This document shows, piece by piece, positions 50,996 through 60,090 of a DNA stretch of 64,000 nucleotides. The position numbers and the translations under genes are program-made. The notes beneath the pieces are model-generated. The model was not told the DNA's origin. It saw only the letters and a program-made list of their open reading frames with translations, and did no database searches. Position 1 is the first letter of the stretch; the number at the start of each line of letters is the position of its first letter. The DNA comes from an uncultured Christensenella sp. (GTDB lineage: Bacteria; Bacillota; Clostridia; Christensenellales; Borkfalkiaceae): NCBI GenBank assembly GCA_910578065.1, contig CAJTPB010000002.1:1-64000 (forward strand), read 5' to 3'.

Positions 50996-52285
50996 ATGTT
51001 TGAAACACTGAAAAACGCTTTTCGGAATAAGGACATCAGAAAAAAGATTTTGCTTACTCTTTTGATCCTTCTCATTTTCCGCGTGGGGTGTTATATTCCC
51101 GTTCCCGGTCTGTTGAGAGATTATTTCGAAAAGCAGATTTCGGGGAATACTTTCCTCACGTTGATGAGCGATATCACGGGCGGCGCGCTTTCGAGCGGAA
51201 CGCTGTTCGCGCTCGGAATCGGACCGTATATCAACGCGTCCATTATTATGCAGCTTCTCGCAGTCGGCATTCCTCCCCTTGAAAGGCTCTCTAAACAGGG
51301 CGAAGAGGGGAAAAAGAAGATTGCGAAAATCACGCGTTTGCTTACCATTGTGCTGGCTGTCGTTCAGGCGATCGGCATTATCGTAAACTTTGCAAACAGC
51401 GGAAACGCGATCAAACTCGATCTGTTCTTCGATTCCAAAATCTTTGCGGGATTCTATATGACCATCGTCTACACGGCGGGCGCAATGCTCGTTATGTGGC
51501 TGGGCGAACGCATTACCGAATACGGAATCGGAAACGGCATTTCTATGATCATCTTTATCGGTATCCTTTCTACCGCGGGCGATACGTTGGTAAACAAGTT
51601 CGCGCAGGTAGTTTCAGATCCCATGGTGCTTGTGGAAATCGCGCTCTTCGTCGTTTTGGTCGTTGTGATATTCTTCTTGATCGTGTTCGTTGACTTGGCG
51701 GAACGCAAGATCCCCGTTCAATACGCGAAACAGGTAAGAGGAACCAAAATGTACGGCGGTCAGTCCTCCGTCATTCCCATGAAGATTTCGGGAAGCGGCG
51801 TTATGCCCTTGATCTTCGCGTTTGCGATCATTTCGTTCCCGTCTATGATCATGAGCCTTGTTCCCGCATGGCAGAGCGCGGCGACTTGGTGGGACAGCGT
51901 GTTTACTTCCGGTTCGTGGATCTATATCCTCGTACTGTGCGTGCTGATCTTTGCGTTCTCGTTCTTCTATGCGCAGATTCAGTTCAATGCGGAAGACGTA
52001 TCAAAGAGCATTCAGCAGAACGGCGGCTTTATTCAAGGCATTCGTCCCGGCGCGCCTACTGCAAAGTATCTGAAAAAGATTTCCAACAGAATTACGCTGT
52101 TCGGCGCGATCTATCTTACGTTGATCGCATTCGTGCCTTCGCTCGTATTCAGTTGGGCAAGTTACGACCTCGTCAACGTATTCTCTACTACGGGTATCCT
52201 CATCGTCGTATCCGTCGCGTTGGAGTTGGATAAACAGCTGCAATCGCAGATCATGATGAAGAACTACAAAGGATTCCTCAAATAA
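50996..52285 (+). CDS. secY: preprotein translocase subunit SecY
   Basis: 429 residues, ten TM helices. Core of the Sec channel. VGCYIPVPGL, LGIGPYINASIIMQLL, the basic cytoplasmic loop YAKQVRGTKMYGGQSS and GGFIQGIRPG are typical. ATG at 50996 with AGGAG upstream. Confidence 0.97.
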   Translation: MFETLKNAFRNKDIRKKILLTLLILLIFRVGCYIPVPGLLRDYFEKQISGNTFLTLMSDITGGALSSGTLFALGIGPYINASIIMQLLAVGIPPLERLSKQGEEGKKKIAKITRLLTIVLAVVQAIGIIVNFANSGNAIKLDLFFDSKIFAGFYMTIVYTAGAMLVMWLGERITEYGIGNGISMIIFIGILSTAGDTLVNKFAQVVSDPMVLVEIALFVVLVVVIFFLIVFVDLAERKIPVQYAKQVRGTKMYGGQSSVIPMKISGSGVMPLIFAFAIISFPSMIMSLVPAWQSAATWWDSVFTSGSWIYILVLCVLIFAFSFFYAQIQFNAEDVSKSIQQNGGFIQGIRPGAPTAKYLKKISNRITLFGAIYLTLIAFVPSLVFSWASYDLVNVFSTTGILIVVSVALELDKQLQSQIMMKNYKGFLK

Positions 52286-52305
52286 GCGGGAAGGGAGAAA
52301 AAAAG

Positions 52306-52941
52306 ATGAACATTATTTTATTGGGCGCACCCGGCGCGGGAAAAGGCACGCAGGCGACGAAGATTTCCGAACGGTATCATCTTCCTCATATTTCCACGGG
52401 CGATATCTTCCGCGCGAACATCAAAAATCAAACGGAAATCGGCATGCTCGCAAAATCGTATATCGATAAGGGCGAGCTGGTTCCCGACGAAGTGACCTGC
52501 GCTATCGTAAAAGACAGACTCACTTGGGAAGACTGCAAAAACGGCTGCTTGCTCGACGGCTTTCCCCGCAACACTTTCCAAGCGGAAGAGTTGGATAAAT
52601 TCGCAAAGATCGACGCCGTTGTAAATATCAATATCGATTTTTCGTTGTTGATGGATCGGCTTTGCGGACGCCGCGTCTGCAAAGAATGCGGAGAAAGTTT
52701 CCACGTAAGCACGCTGAACGGAGCAACGACCTGTTCCCGTTGCGGCGGCGAACTTTATCAGAGAAAGGACGACAATCCCGAAACGGTAAAGAGCAGATTA
52801 GACGTATACGACGCGCAAACCGCGCCTTTGATCGACTATTACACGAAGAAGGGGATCATCCTCAACTTCACGGGAACGGAAGCTCCCGCAAGCGTGCTCT
52901 TCGAAGAAGTTGCCGCCGTGCTCGATCAAAAGATTCGTTGA
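52306..52941 (+). CDS. adk: adenylate kinase, zinc-lid type
   Basis: 211 residues. AMP + ATP to 2 ADP. P-loop GAPGAGKGTQA; the lid has a C4 zinc site (CKECG...CSRCG) typical of Gram-positive enzymes. LLDGFPRNTFQAEEL is the AMP site block. Confidence 0.97.
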   Translation: MNIILLGAPGAGKGTQATKISERYHLPHISTGDIFRANIKNQTEIGMLAKSYIDKGELVPDEVTCAIVKDRLTWEDCKNGCLLDGFPRNTFQAEELDKFAKIDAVVNINIDFSLLMDRLCGRRVCKECGESFHVSTLNGATTCSRCGGELYQRKDDNPETVKSRLDVYDAQTAPLIDYYTKKGIILNFTGTEAPASVLFEEVAAVLDQKIR

Positions 52942-52942
52942 T

Positions 52943-53686
52943 ATGATTCATATCAAAAGCGAAGAAGAGATCGAACTGCTGCGCGAACCGTGCGCGATCG
53001 TGCGCGATTGTTTAAGTTTTATAGGCGAACGCATCCGCGCGGGCATGACTACAAAAGAAGTGGACGCGCTCGTATACGATTTTATCAAGGCGAGCGGGGC
53101 GGAACCCTCCTGTTTGGGGTATTACGGGTTTCCCGCATCCGCCTGCGTTTCTGTCAACGAAGTCGTCGTGCACGGCATTCCCGACGGTCGGACGATCGAG
53201 GAAGGGGATATCGTAAGCGTCGATCTGTGCGCTTATAAAAACGGGTTCCACGGCGACGGCGCGCGTACGTTTTTAATCGGCAAGGTATCCGAAAGCCGCG
53301 AAAAACTCGTTCGGGTGACCGAAGAATGCTTTTTTAAAGCGATCGAGCATTTAAAGGCGGGAAGCCCTCTGTACGATATCGGTTACGAGGTACAGCGTCA
53401 TGCGGAATCGAACGGATTTTCCGTAATTCGTTCGTATACGGGGCACGGTATCGGCAGGGATATGCACGAAGATCCTTCCGTTCCCAATTTCGGAAGAAAG
53501 GGCACGGGCGTGCGTCTGCCTGCGAACACCGTTTTGTGCATCGAACCGATGATTGCGGAAGGCGGGTTTCGCGTCGAAGTGTTAGACGACGGTTGGACTG
53601 CCGTCATGCGCGACAGAAAAAGCGCGGCGCATTACGAAAATACGGTGCTCGTTCGCGAGAACGGCGTAGAGATCTTGACGCTTTAA
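52943..53686 (+). CDS. map: methionine aminopeptidase, type I
   Basis: 247 residues. Removes N-terminal Met. Metal ligands: the Asp in VSVDLCAY, Asp in HGDGARTF, His in YTGHGIGRDMHEDP, Glu in CIEPM and Glu in AHYENT. ATG 43 nt nearer than the raw ORF start, immediately after adk. Confidence 0.96.
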   Translation: MIHIKSEEEIELLREPCAIVRDCLSFIGERIRAGMTTKEVDALVYDFIKASGAEPSCLGYYGFPASACVSVNEVVVHGIPDGRTIEEGDIVSVDLCAYKNGFHGDGARTFLIGKVSESREKLVRVTEECFFKAIEHLKAGSPLYDIGYEVQRHAESNGFSVIRSYTGHGIGRDMHEDPSVPNFGRKGTGVRLPANTVLCIEPMIAEGGFRVEVLDDGWTAVMRDRKSAAHYENTVLVRENGVEILTL

Positions 53687-53719
53687 TGCGTCGAAATTAA
53701 AAGCGGAGGAAATAAATTC

Positions 53720-53941
53720 GTGTCTAAAGACGACGTTATCGAAGCGGAAGGCAAAGTGATCGAAGCGCTGCCCAACGCAACCTTTAAAGTTCAGTTATCC
53801 AACGGTCACGTAATTACGGCATACATTTCTGGGAAACTCAGAATGAATTATATCCGTATTATCGAAGGCGACACCGTAAAGCTGGAAATGAGCCCTTACG
53901 ATTTAACCAAAGGCAGAATTACCTGGCGCAGTAAGTCGTAA
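53720..53941 (+). CDS. infA: translation initiation factor IF-1
   Basis: 73 residues, OB fold. DDVIEAEGKVIEALPNATF and ISGKLRMNYIRIIEGD are diagnostic. GTG start with GGAGGAAA upstream. Confidence 0.97.
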   Translation: MSKDDVIEAEGKVIEALPNATFKVQLSNGHVITAYISGKLRMNYIRIIEGDTVKLEMSPYDLTKGRITWRSKS

Positions 53942-54185
53942 TTGCGGTAAATAGAAATCTTTTGTGCAGACGTTTTGCCTGTTGAAAGAGTTAGCGGCGA
54001 AACGTATAAAATAAGAAACTTTCCTCTTTTTCACAGCGCGCCCCAAGTTGCGGCGTCAGCCGCTTGTTGTGGGAGCAAGCGAAGAAGAGCGCAAAGACCG
54101 ATAGAGAAAAAAAGAAACTTTCCTCACGGAAAATCTTTTTAAAGAAAAGATTTTCCGTGAAGTAAACTTTAAGGAGAAAAAAGAA
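53942..54185. repeat. infA-rpmJ spacer with direct repeat and stem-loop
   Basis: AAGAAACTTTCCTC occurs at 54013-54026 and again at 54112-54125 (period 99). The second copy runs into a 16-bp stem TCACGGAAAATCTTTT / AAAAGATTTTCCGTGA (54123-54160), related to the palindrome at 367-398. A GCGGC/GCCGC hairpin lies between. rpmJ normally follows infA directly. Confidence 0.7.
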
Positions 54186-54302
54186 ATGAAAGTCAGACCT
54201 TCCGTAAAGCCTATGTGCGACAAATGCAAAGTCATTAAAAGAAACGGAAAAGTTATGGTAATTTGTTCCAAAAACAAGAGCCATAAGCAAAGACAAGGCT
54301 AA
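54186..54302 (+). CDS. rpmJ: 50S ribosomal protein L36
   Basis: 38 residues, starting MKVRPSVKPMCDKCKVIKRN and ending SHKQRQG. Zinc-binding form with CxxC...C...H. AAGGAG before the ATG. Too short for most ORF scans but unmistakable in sequence and position. Confidence 0.95.
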   Translation: MKVRPSVKPMCDKCKVIKRNGKVMVICSKNKSHKQRQG

Positions 54303-54309
54303 AAATTGC

Positions 54310-54338
54310 TTGACACTCTTTTTTCCGTATGGTATAAT
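54310..54338 (+). promoter_or_regulatory. internal promoter before rpsM
   Basis: A perfect TTGACA, 17 nt, TATAAT pair begins 8 nt after the rpmJ stop and splits the alpha part of the superoperon into its own unit. Confidence 0.88.
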
Positions 54339-54345
54339 CATTTAT

Positions 54346-54530
54346 GCGGTTTCTGTACGGAACCCCAATAAAATTGCAAAAAACGGCTGAATTTCCGCAT
54401 GATTGAGTGCGGAAAGTCGGCTTGCTTTGCGCTTAAAAGGGAAAACAAACGCTTTCCGCAGGGGATATTTTCCACTGTCCGCGCGGAAAAACGGTTTATT
54501 ATAAATACAAATTTTACCAAAACCTAAACG
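54346..54530 (+). promoter_or_regulatory. structured rpsM leader
   Basis: About 200 nt untranslated. An exact TTTCCGCA / TGCGGAAA stem at 54392-54415 and a second TTTCCGC / GCGGAAA pair farther on can compete for the same arms. Possibly an autoregulatory leader for S4 or S13. Confidence 0.5.
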
Positions 54531-54545
54531 GAGGATACAAAACAA

Positions 54546-54914
54546 ATGGCACGTATAGCCGGTGTAGATTTACCCAGAGAAAAGCGGGTAGAAATCGGAC
54601 TTACCTACATCTACGGAATCGGTCTTACCACGTCTAAAAAAATTCTCGCTGCAACGGGCATCAATCCCGATACGAGAATTAAAGATTTGGACGAAAGCGA
54701 CGTTTCCAAACTCAGAGAATATATCGATCATAACTATATGGTGGAAGGCGAACTTCGCAGCACCGTTAGTCTTAACATCAAGCGCCTGATGGAAATCGGG
54801 TGCTATCGCGGCGTTCGTCACAGAAAGGGGCTTCCCGTTCGCGGACAGAGCACCAAGAGAAACGCGCGCACGCGGAAAGGTCCCGCGCGCACGGTCGCGA
54901 ACAAGAAGAAGTAA
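54546..54914 (+). CDS. rpsM: 30S ribosomal protein S13
   Basis: 122 residues. Head protein bridging to 50S. MARIAGVDLPREKRVEIGLT start and RGQSTKRNARTRKGP end. GGAGG upstream. Confidence 0.98.
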   Translation: MARIAGVDLPREKRVEIGLTYIYGIGLTTSKKILAATGINPDTRIKDLDESDVSKLREYIDHNYMVEGELRSTVSLNIKRLMEIGCYRGVRHRKGLPVRGQSTKRNARTRKGPARTVANKKK

Positions 54915-54928
54915 GGAGGGCATAGACA

Positions 54929-55333
54929 ATGGCAGCAGAGAAAGGAAAAAGAACGACTGTTTCCCGCAAACGCAGAGAACTGAAAAAAGTCGATAAAGGA
55001 CAAGTTCACATTCAGTCTTCCTTCAACAATACTTTGGTAACGATCACCGATACGGCAGGCAATGCGATCTCTTGGTCGAGCGCAGGTTCGCTTGGTTTCA
55101 AGGGTTCGAGAAAGGGCACCCCGTACGCGGCGCAGATGGCGGCGGAAACGGCTGCAAAGGCGGCGAAAGAGCACGGGCTGCGTTCGGTTGAAGTATACGT
55201 AAAAGGTCCCGGTGCGGGAAGAGAATCGGCGATCCGCGCGCTTGCGAATTGCGATTTGGAAGTAACGCTTATTTCCGACGTTTCTCCCATTCCTCACAAC
55301 GGTTGCAGACCTCCCAAACGCAGAAGAGTATAA
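54929..55333 (+). CDS. rpsK: 30S ribosomal protein S11
   Basis: 134 residues. GQVHIQSSFNNTLVTITD, AGSLGFKGSRKGTPYAAQ and DVSPIPHNGCRPPKRRRV are typical. GGAGG upstream. Confidence 0.98.
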   Translation: MAAEKGKRTTVSRKRRELKKVDKGQVHIQSSFNNTLVTITDTAGNAISWSSAGSLGFKGSRKGTPYAAQMAAETAAKAAKEHGLRSVEVYVKGPGAGRESAIRALANCDLEVTLISDVSPIPHNGCRPPKRRRV

Positions 55334-55348
55334 GAGGAGTAGAGAAAA

Positions 55349-55972
55349 ATGGCAGTATACAGAGACGCAAAATGCAAACTTTGCAGAAGAGAGGGCGCAA
55401 AACTCTTTCTGAAAGGCGAAAAATGCTATATGGAAAAGTGCCCCTTCAATAAACGCCCCGTGGCTCCCGGTCAGCACGGTGCGGCGAGAAAGAAGGTTTC
55501 CGAATACGGCTTGCAGCTGCGCGAAAAGCAGAAGACCAAGCGTATTTACGGCGTGCAAGAAGGTCAGTTCCGTCACTACTACGAAGTAGCGGACAGAATG
55601 AAGGGTATCACGGGTGAAAATATGCTTTCCCTTTTGGAAAGAAGATTAGACAACGTGATTTACCGCATGGGCGTCGGCGCTTCGAGAACGCAGGCAAGAC
55701 AGCTTGTAAACCACGCGCATTTTACGGTGAACGGCAGAACGGTAAACGTTCCTTCCTACCGCGTAAAAGCAGGCGACGTGATCGCCGTAAAAGAGAACAG
55801 AAGAAACAACAAGTTCTTTGAGCAGATCAAAACGATGAAGGTCGCGAATATGCCGAAATGGCTGGAATTCGACCCCGAAAAGCTGGAAGGCAAAGTTTTG
55901 GCACTTCCCACGAGAGAGGACGTAGACAGCCAGATTGCGGAGCATATGATTGTCGAATTGTACTCCAAGTAA
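55349..55972 (+). CDS. rpsD: 30S ribosomal protein S4
   Basis: 207 residues. Primary 16S-binding protein. The N-terminus has CKLCRREGAKLFLKGEKC, a zinc-type motif, and the S4 domain is RLDNVIYRMGVGASRTQAR. It is a candidate regulator of the leader at 54346. Confidence 0.98.
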   Translation: MAVYRDAKCKLCRREGAKLFLKGEKCYMEKCPFNKRPVAPGQHGAARKKVSEYGLQLREKQKTKRIYGVQEGQFRHYYEVADRMKGITGENMLSLLERRLDNVIYRMGVGASRTQARQLVNHAHFTVNGRTVNVPSYRVKAGDVIAVKENRRNNKFFEQIKTMKVANMPKWLEFDPEKLEGKVLALPTREDVDSQIAEHMIVELYSK

Positions 55973-55997
55973 TCTGAATATTTAAGGAGGTAGCATT

Positions 55998-56951
55998 ATG
56001 ATCGAAATGGATATGCCCAAAATCGAAGTAACGGAAAACGAAGAAAAGTCTTATGCGAGAATCGTCGTTGAACCGCTCGAAAAGGGCTTCGGTCTTACAA
56101 TAGGCAACTGCTTAAGAAGAATTTTATTGTCTGCATTGCCCGGCGCGGCGGCGCAGGGAATCAAATTTATGGACGGTACGGTAAAGCACGAATTTTCCGC
56201 GATCAAAGGGATCAAAGAAGACGTTACCGAAATCATTTTAAATTTGAAGCTGCTTGCAATTAAGACGAAGATCACCGATAAAGATTATACAAAAACGCTG
56301 CGCTTGTGCAAAGAAGGACCCGCCGTTATTACGGCTGCGGATATTTCGCAAGATGCCGAAGTGGAAATTATCAACTCCGACCAGTACATTTGCACGGTAG
56401 ATGCCGGCGGAAAAATCGATATGGAGATCACAATCGGCAGAGGCAGAGGGTACAAGCCCGCAAAAGAAAACAAACAACCCGTAATCGATTATATCCCCAT
56501 CGACTCCATTTATACGCCCGTTCAAAAGGTAAATTACAACGTTGAACCCGCGCGCGTGGGGCAGAATATCGACTACGACAGACTTACCATCGAAGTTTGG
56601 ACGGACGGCACGTTCTCCGGCAAGGAAATCGTTTCGCTCGCTTCCAAAATCATGCAAGATCACATTAACCTGTTTGTAAACCTTTCCGATACCATTAAGG
56701 ATATGGATATCCTCGTAAAGACGGACGACGACAAACAGCAGCAAATTCTCTCCATGAAGATCGAGGATATGGATCTTTCCGTCCGTTCCTATAACTGCTT
56801 GAAGAGAGCGAACATTCACACCGTGGAAGATCTGATCAGAAAGAACGAAGACGAAATGTTAAAGGTAAGAAACCTTGGCAGAAAGTCTTTGGACGAAGTG
56901 ATTCAAAAGTTGGAATCGTACGGTCTTTCGCTGGATAAAAAGGAGGATTAA
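55998..56951 (+). CDS. rpoA: RNA polymerase alpha subunit
   Basis: 317 residues. N-terminal assembly domain (VEPLEKGFGLTIGNCLRRIL) and C-terminal domain (VRSYNCLKRANIHTVEDLI) joined by a flexible linker. GGAGG upstream; 3 nt before rplQ. Confidence 0.98.
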   Translation: MIEMDMPKIEVTENEEKSYARIVVEPLEKGFGLTIGNCLRRILLSALPGAAAQGIKFMDGTVKHEFSAIKGIKEDVTEIILNLKLLAIKTKITDKDYTKTLRLCKEGPAVITAADISQDAEVEIINSDQYICTVDAGGKIDMEITIGRGRGYKPAKENKQPVIDYIPIDSIYTPVQKVNYNVEPARVGQNIDYDRLTIEVWTDGTFSGKEIVSLASKIMQDHINLFVNLSDTIKDMDILVKTDDDKQQQILSMKIEDMDLSVRSYNCLKRANIHTVEDLIRKNEDEMLKVRNLGRKSLDEVIQKLESYGLSLDKKED

Positions 56952-56954
56952 ACC

Positions 56955-57461
56955 ATGCCGGGTAAATTGGGCAGAACAACCGAACAGAGATTGGCAATTT
57001 TAAGAAATCAGGCTTCCCAGCTCCTTTGGTACGGAAAAATCGAAACGACGGCGGCGCGCGCAAAAGAATTGCGTTCGTATGTGGAAAAGCTGATCACCAA
57101 GGCGATTAACACTTATGACGACGTTGTGGAATTCGAAGTGGTAGCCAAAGATAAAAAAGGGAAAGAAATCAAAACGACTTCCATTAAAGACGGACCCAAA
57201 AAGTTAGCGGCGCGCCGTGCGATTATGGCAAAGACGTACGATTTGCAAGAGATCAAGGCGTTCAACGAAAAGAAGAGCGACTATAAAAAGCGTACCGAAC
57301 AGATCCAGCACCCTTTAATGGAAAAGCTGTTTAACGAAATCGCGCCTAAATACGCGCAGAGAAAGGAAGAACTCGGTCAAGGCGGCGGCTATACGAGAAT
57401 TTACCTTCTCGGCGAGCGTCGCGGAGATGCAGCGGAAAAAGCAATTATCGAATTGATATAA
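56955..57461 (+). CDS. rplQ: 50S ribosomal protein L17 with internal insertion
   Basis: 168 residues against about 115-125 usual. The N-terminal LGRTTEQRLAILRNQ and RAKELRSYVEKLITKAI and the C-terminal GGGYTRIYLLGERRGDAAEKAIIEL are canonical. Between them is an extra charged stretch of about 45 residues including VVAKDKKGKEIKTTSIKDG. Confidence 0.96.
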   Translation: MPGKLGRTTEQRLAILRNQASQLLWYGKIETTAARAKELRSYVEKLITKAINTYDDVVEFEVVAKDKKGKEIKTTSIKDGPKKLAARRAIMAKTYDLQEIKAFNEKKSDYKKRTEQIQHPLMEKLFNEIAPKYAQRKEELGQGGGYTRIYLLGERRGDAAEKAIIELI

Positions 57462-57464
57462 CTT

Positions 57465-57494
57465 AAAAACACGGCAATTTTGCCGTGTTTTTGT
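57465..57494 (+). terminator. superoperon terminator
   Basis: AAAACACGGCA and TGCCGTGTTTT form a strong stem with a T run, 3 nt after the rplQ stop. Confidence 0.88.
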
Positions 57495-57710
57495 TATATG
57501 CGGATATTCAACAATCTGTATAATCTATGTTGTGGTCAAATAAAAATCGGCAATCAAATTTGGCGTTATTTATGTAAATTGCGTGTTGATTCATATGTTG
57601 CTGCCGATATTTGATAGGTATTTTCGCAAAAATGAATTGCCGTGCATGTGTATCCTCTTGCAAAGAAAGCGGCGTATGATAACGAGCGGGCGAAAATTGC
57701 GCCGAAAAAC
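57495..57710. other. intergenic spacer, no gene seen
   Basis: About 215 nt of AT-rich sequence between the superoperon terminator and the M18 promoter. A TATAAT occurs at about 57519 without a good -35. I see no coding frame or RNA. Confidence 0.4.
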
Positions 57711-57739
57711 TTGTGTTTGGCTGTTAGGTATGCTATAAT
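57711..57739 (+). promoter_or_regulatory. promoter of M18 aminopeptidase
   Basis: TTGTGT, 17 nt, TATAAT, followed by an ACGGAG ribosome site. Confidence 0.75.
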
Positions 57740-57765
57740 AAAAGAAAAAAAACGGAGTAAAATAA

Positions 57766-59163
57766 ATGGCAGAAAAGAGTAAAGGACAAAAATTGAGCGA
57801 AACGCTTTCGTACAAAAAAAAGAACTATTTCGAAGAATCTTCGGAAAAAGTAAGAAAAGAAATGTTTGACTATGCGGAAGGGTATAAAGCATTCCTCGAC
57901 GCGGCGAAAACGGAGCGCGAAGGATGTGCCGAAGCGGTTCGTCTTGCAAAGGAAAAAGGGTTTACCCGTTACGAATTGGGCGATTCTTTAAAGAAGGGCG
58001 ACAAAAAATATTACGTCAACCGCGATAAAAGCGTTGTTGTGTTCCGTATCGGCGAAAAGAATCCCGAAGAGGACGGGGTGCGCATTATCGCTTCGCATAT
58101 CGATGCTCCCCGCATCGACATTAAACAAAATCCGCTGTACGAAGACGGTAACATGTGCTTTTTAAAAACACACTATTACGGCGGCATTAAAAAGTATCAA
58201 TGGACGGCGATTCCGCTTGCCTTGCATGGCGCAGTGGTGCTTTTCGACGGAAAAAAGGTGGATATCTGCGTAGGCGAAGAGGCGGGAGATCCCGTGTTCT
58301 GCATCAACGATCTGCTTCCCCATTTGGGCAGAGATCAGATGAGCGCACCCGCAAGCAAAATCGTAGAGGGCGAGCAGCTGAACGTGCTTGTAGGCGGGCT
58401 TCCTTATGCGGATGAAGAGGTAAAAGAAAAAGTAAAACTTACCGTGCTTTCTATTCTCAACGAAAAGTACGGCATGAAAGAAGAAGATTTTTTAAGCGCG
58501 GAACTTTCGGCTGTGCCCGCTTTTACCGCACGCGATATCGGGTTCGATCGCGCTTTGATCGGCGCATACGGGCATGATGACAGAGTATGCGCTTATCCCG
58601 CATTGACGGCGGTTTTAAACAACGATTCCGCCCATACCGTTCTTGCGATGCTTGTCGACAAAGAGGAGATCGGCAGCGACGGCACGACGGGCATGCAGTG
58701 CCAAGTATACGAGGATCTGATCGAAGAGATCGCCCTTGCGTTCGGCGCGAATTTCAGAAAGGTGCGCGCCAACAGCAAAGCGCTTTCTTCCGACGTTACC
58801 GCGGCATACGATCCGAATTTTGCGGGCGTGTACGAAAAGATGAACGCGGCGCTCGTATCCTGCGGAACGTGCATGAATAAATTTACGGGCGCGGGCGGTA
58901 AAAGTTCGTCTAACGATGCTTCCGCAGAATTTGTGGGCGAGATCCGCAAGGCGTTTGCGGAAAACGGCGTCGTTTGGCAGACGGGCGAATTGGGCAAGGT
59001 GGACGCAGGCGGCGGCGGAACAGTTGCCAAGTTTATTGCGAAAATGAATATCGACACGGTGGATTTGGGAGTTCCCGTCCTTTCCATGCACGCACCGTAC
59101 GAGGTCATTTCCAAGGCGGATTTGTACAGCACGTATAAAGCGTTCCTCGCGTTTATGAAGTAA
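57766..59163 (+). CDS. M18 family aminopeptidase
   Basis: 465 residues. Cytoplasmic di-zinc aminopeptidase preferring acidic or neutral N-termini in this family. Metal ligands lie in ASHIDAPRIDIKQNP, the GAYGHDDRVCAY and VDKEEIGSDGTTG blocks and the late SMHAPYEV. Length is normal. GNAT gene follows at once. Confidence 0.93.
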   Translation: MAEKSKGQKLSETLSYKKKNYFEESSEKVRKEMFDYAEGYKAFLDAAKTEREGCAEAVRLAKEKGFTRYELGDSLKKGDKKYYVNRDKSVVVFRIGEKNPEEDGVRIIASHIDAPRIDIKQNPLYEDGNMCFLKTHYYGGIKKYQWTAIPLALHGAVVLFDGKKVDICVGEEAGDPVFCINDLLPHLGRDQMSAPASKIVEGEQLNVLVGGLPYADEEVKEKVKLTVLSILNEKYGMKEEDFLSAELSAVPAFTARDIGFDRALIGAYGHDDRVCAYPALTAVLNNDSAHTVLAMLVDKEEIGSDGTTGMQCQVYEDLIEEIALAFGANFRKVRANSKALSSDVTAAYDPNFAGVYEKMNAALVSCGTCMNKFTGAGGKSSSNDASAEFVGEIRKAFAENGVVWQTGELGKVDAGGGGTVAKFIAKMNIDTVDLGVPVLSMHAPYEVISKADLYSTYKAFLAFMK

Positions 59164-59164
59164 T

Positions 59165-59614
59165 ATGGAAATCGTCGAATACTGTTTCGGTGAAGAAAAA
59201 TTTTTAACGCAAATCGAACGTTGCGAATGGCGTGCGGCAAAATATCTTGCGCATTTATTAAAAGAAGATAAGTTGCAAACGGCGCTGGGCGGTTGGGGAA
59301 AATTGTATTTGTTAACGGAAGGGGATACGCTGGTTTCGTTTATCACCCTTTCCGAACGCGATTGCATTTCCGTTTCCGAATGCGCGAAAACGCCGTGGCT
59401 GGGATTTTTTCACACCGCACCCGAATATCGCGGAAAGCGGTTGGGAAAAATGTTGATCGATCATGCTTGCGATTGCGCGCATGAAAAAGGATATCACCGT
59501 ATTTATATTGCGACCGATCATATCGGATTATATGAAAAATACGGATTTACCTATTTGAAAAACGCAACCGACATTTACGGAGAAGACAGCCGCGTATATT
59601 ACAAAGATATTTGA
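59165..59614 (+). CDS. GNAT family N-acetyltransferase
   Basis: 149 residues. The acetyl-CoA loop is EYRGKRLGKMLIDHACDCA (RxxGxG/A type), followed by YIATDHIGLYEKYGFTY. Substrate unknown. It starts 1 nt after the aminopeptidase stop, so the two are co-transcribed. Confidence 0.85.
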   Translation: MEIVEYCFGEEKFLTQIERCEWRAAKYLAHLLKEDKLQTALGGWGKLYLLTEGDTLVSFITLSERDCISVSECAKTPWLGFFHTAPEYRGKRLGKMLIDHACDCAHEKGYHRIYIATDHIGLYEKYGFTYLKNATDIYGEDSRVYYKDI

Positions 59615-59617
59615 ATT

Positions 59618-60000
59618 ACGCCCCGCGTTTTAAAGAGCGCGGGGCGTTGTTTATAAAAAAAGTTTCAGTAGCGGGGTGATTTTTAACGAAAAAAATGCGG
59701 GTACTATTTGTTGTCGATATATTTAGAAGTGAATGATAATAAAACGTGTACAATCTGTATTAAAACGCGGGGTATAGTTTGTAAAAAATAGTCCGTAGTA
59801 GCGGAGTAAAATATAAAAAAGATATGAGGACTAATTGTTACCGATATATAAATAATCAAATGATCAAACTGTGTGCGCCCCGCATTTTTTATAAATGCGG
59901 GGCGTGGTTTATAAAAAACAACTTATAGCAGCGGGCAGAATATATCAATAAAGCACACAATTTTTTTATTAAAATATAAAGAAAACTTTAACGGAAATCC
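59618..60000. repeat. spacer with repeated hairpins and decayed repeats
   Basis: Terminator-like hairpins ACGCCCCGCG...GCGCGGGGCGT (59618-59649) and CGCCCCGCATTT...AAATGCGGGGCG (59876-59904) are followed by the same GTTTATAAAAAA. A third, partial unit at about 59764 has GCGGGGTATAGTTTGTAAAAAA and GTAGCGGAGTAA. All share AGTAGCGGGG-like sequence after 20 nt. No gene was seen. Confidence 0.6.
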
Positions 60001-60090
60001 GTGTTAGCATTTTTTTCGGCATATGCGCTTAATCAAACATAATATTTAATATTCCCGTATTTATAAAGGATTGGGCTGTAAAAAAGAAAC

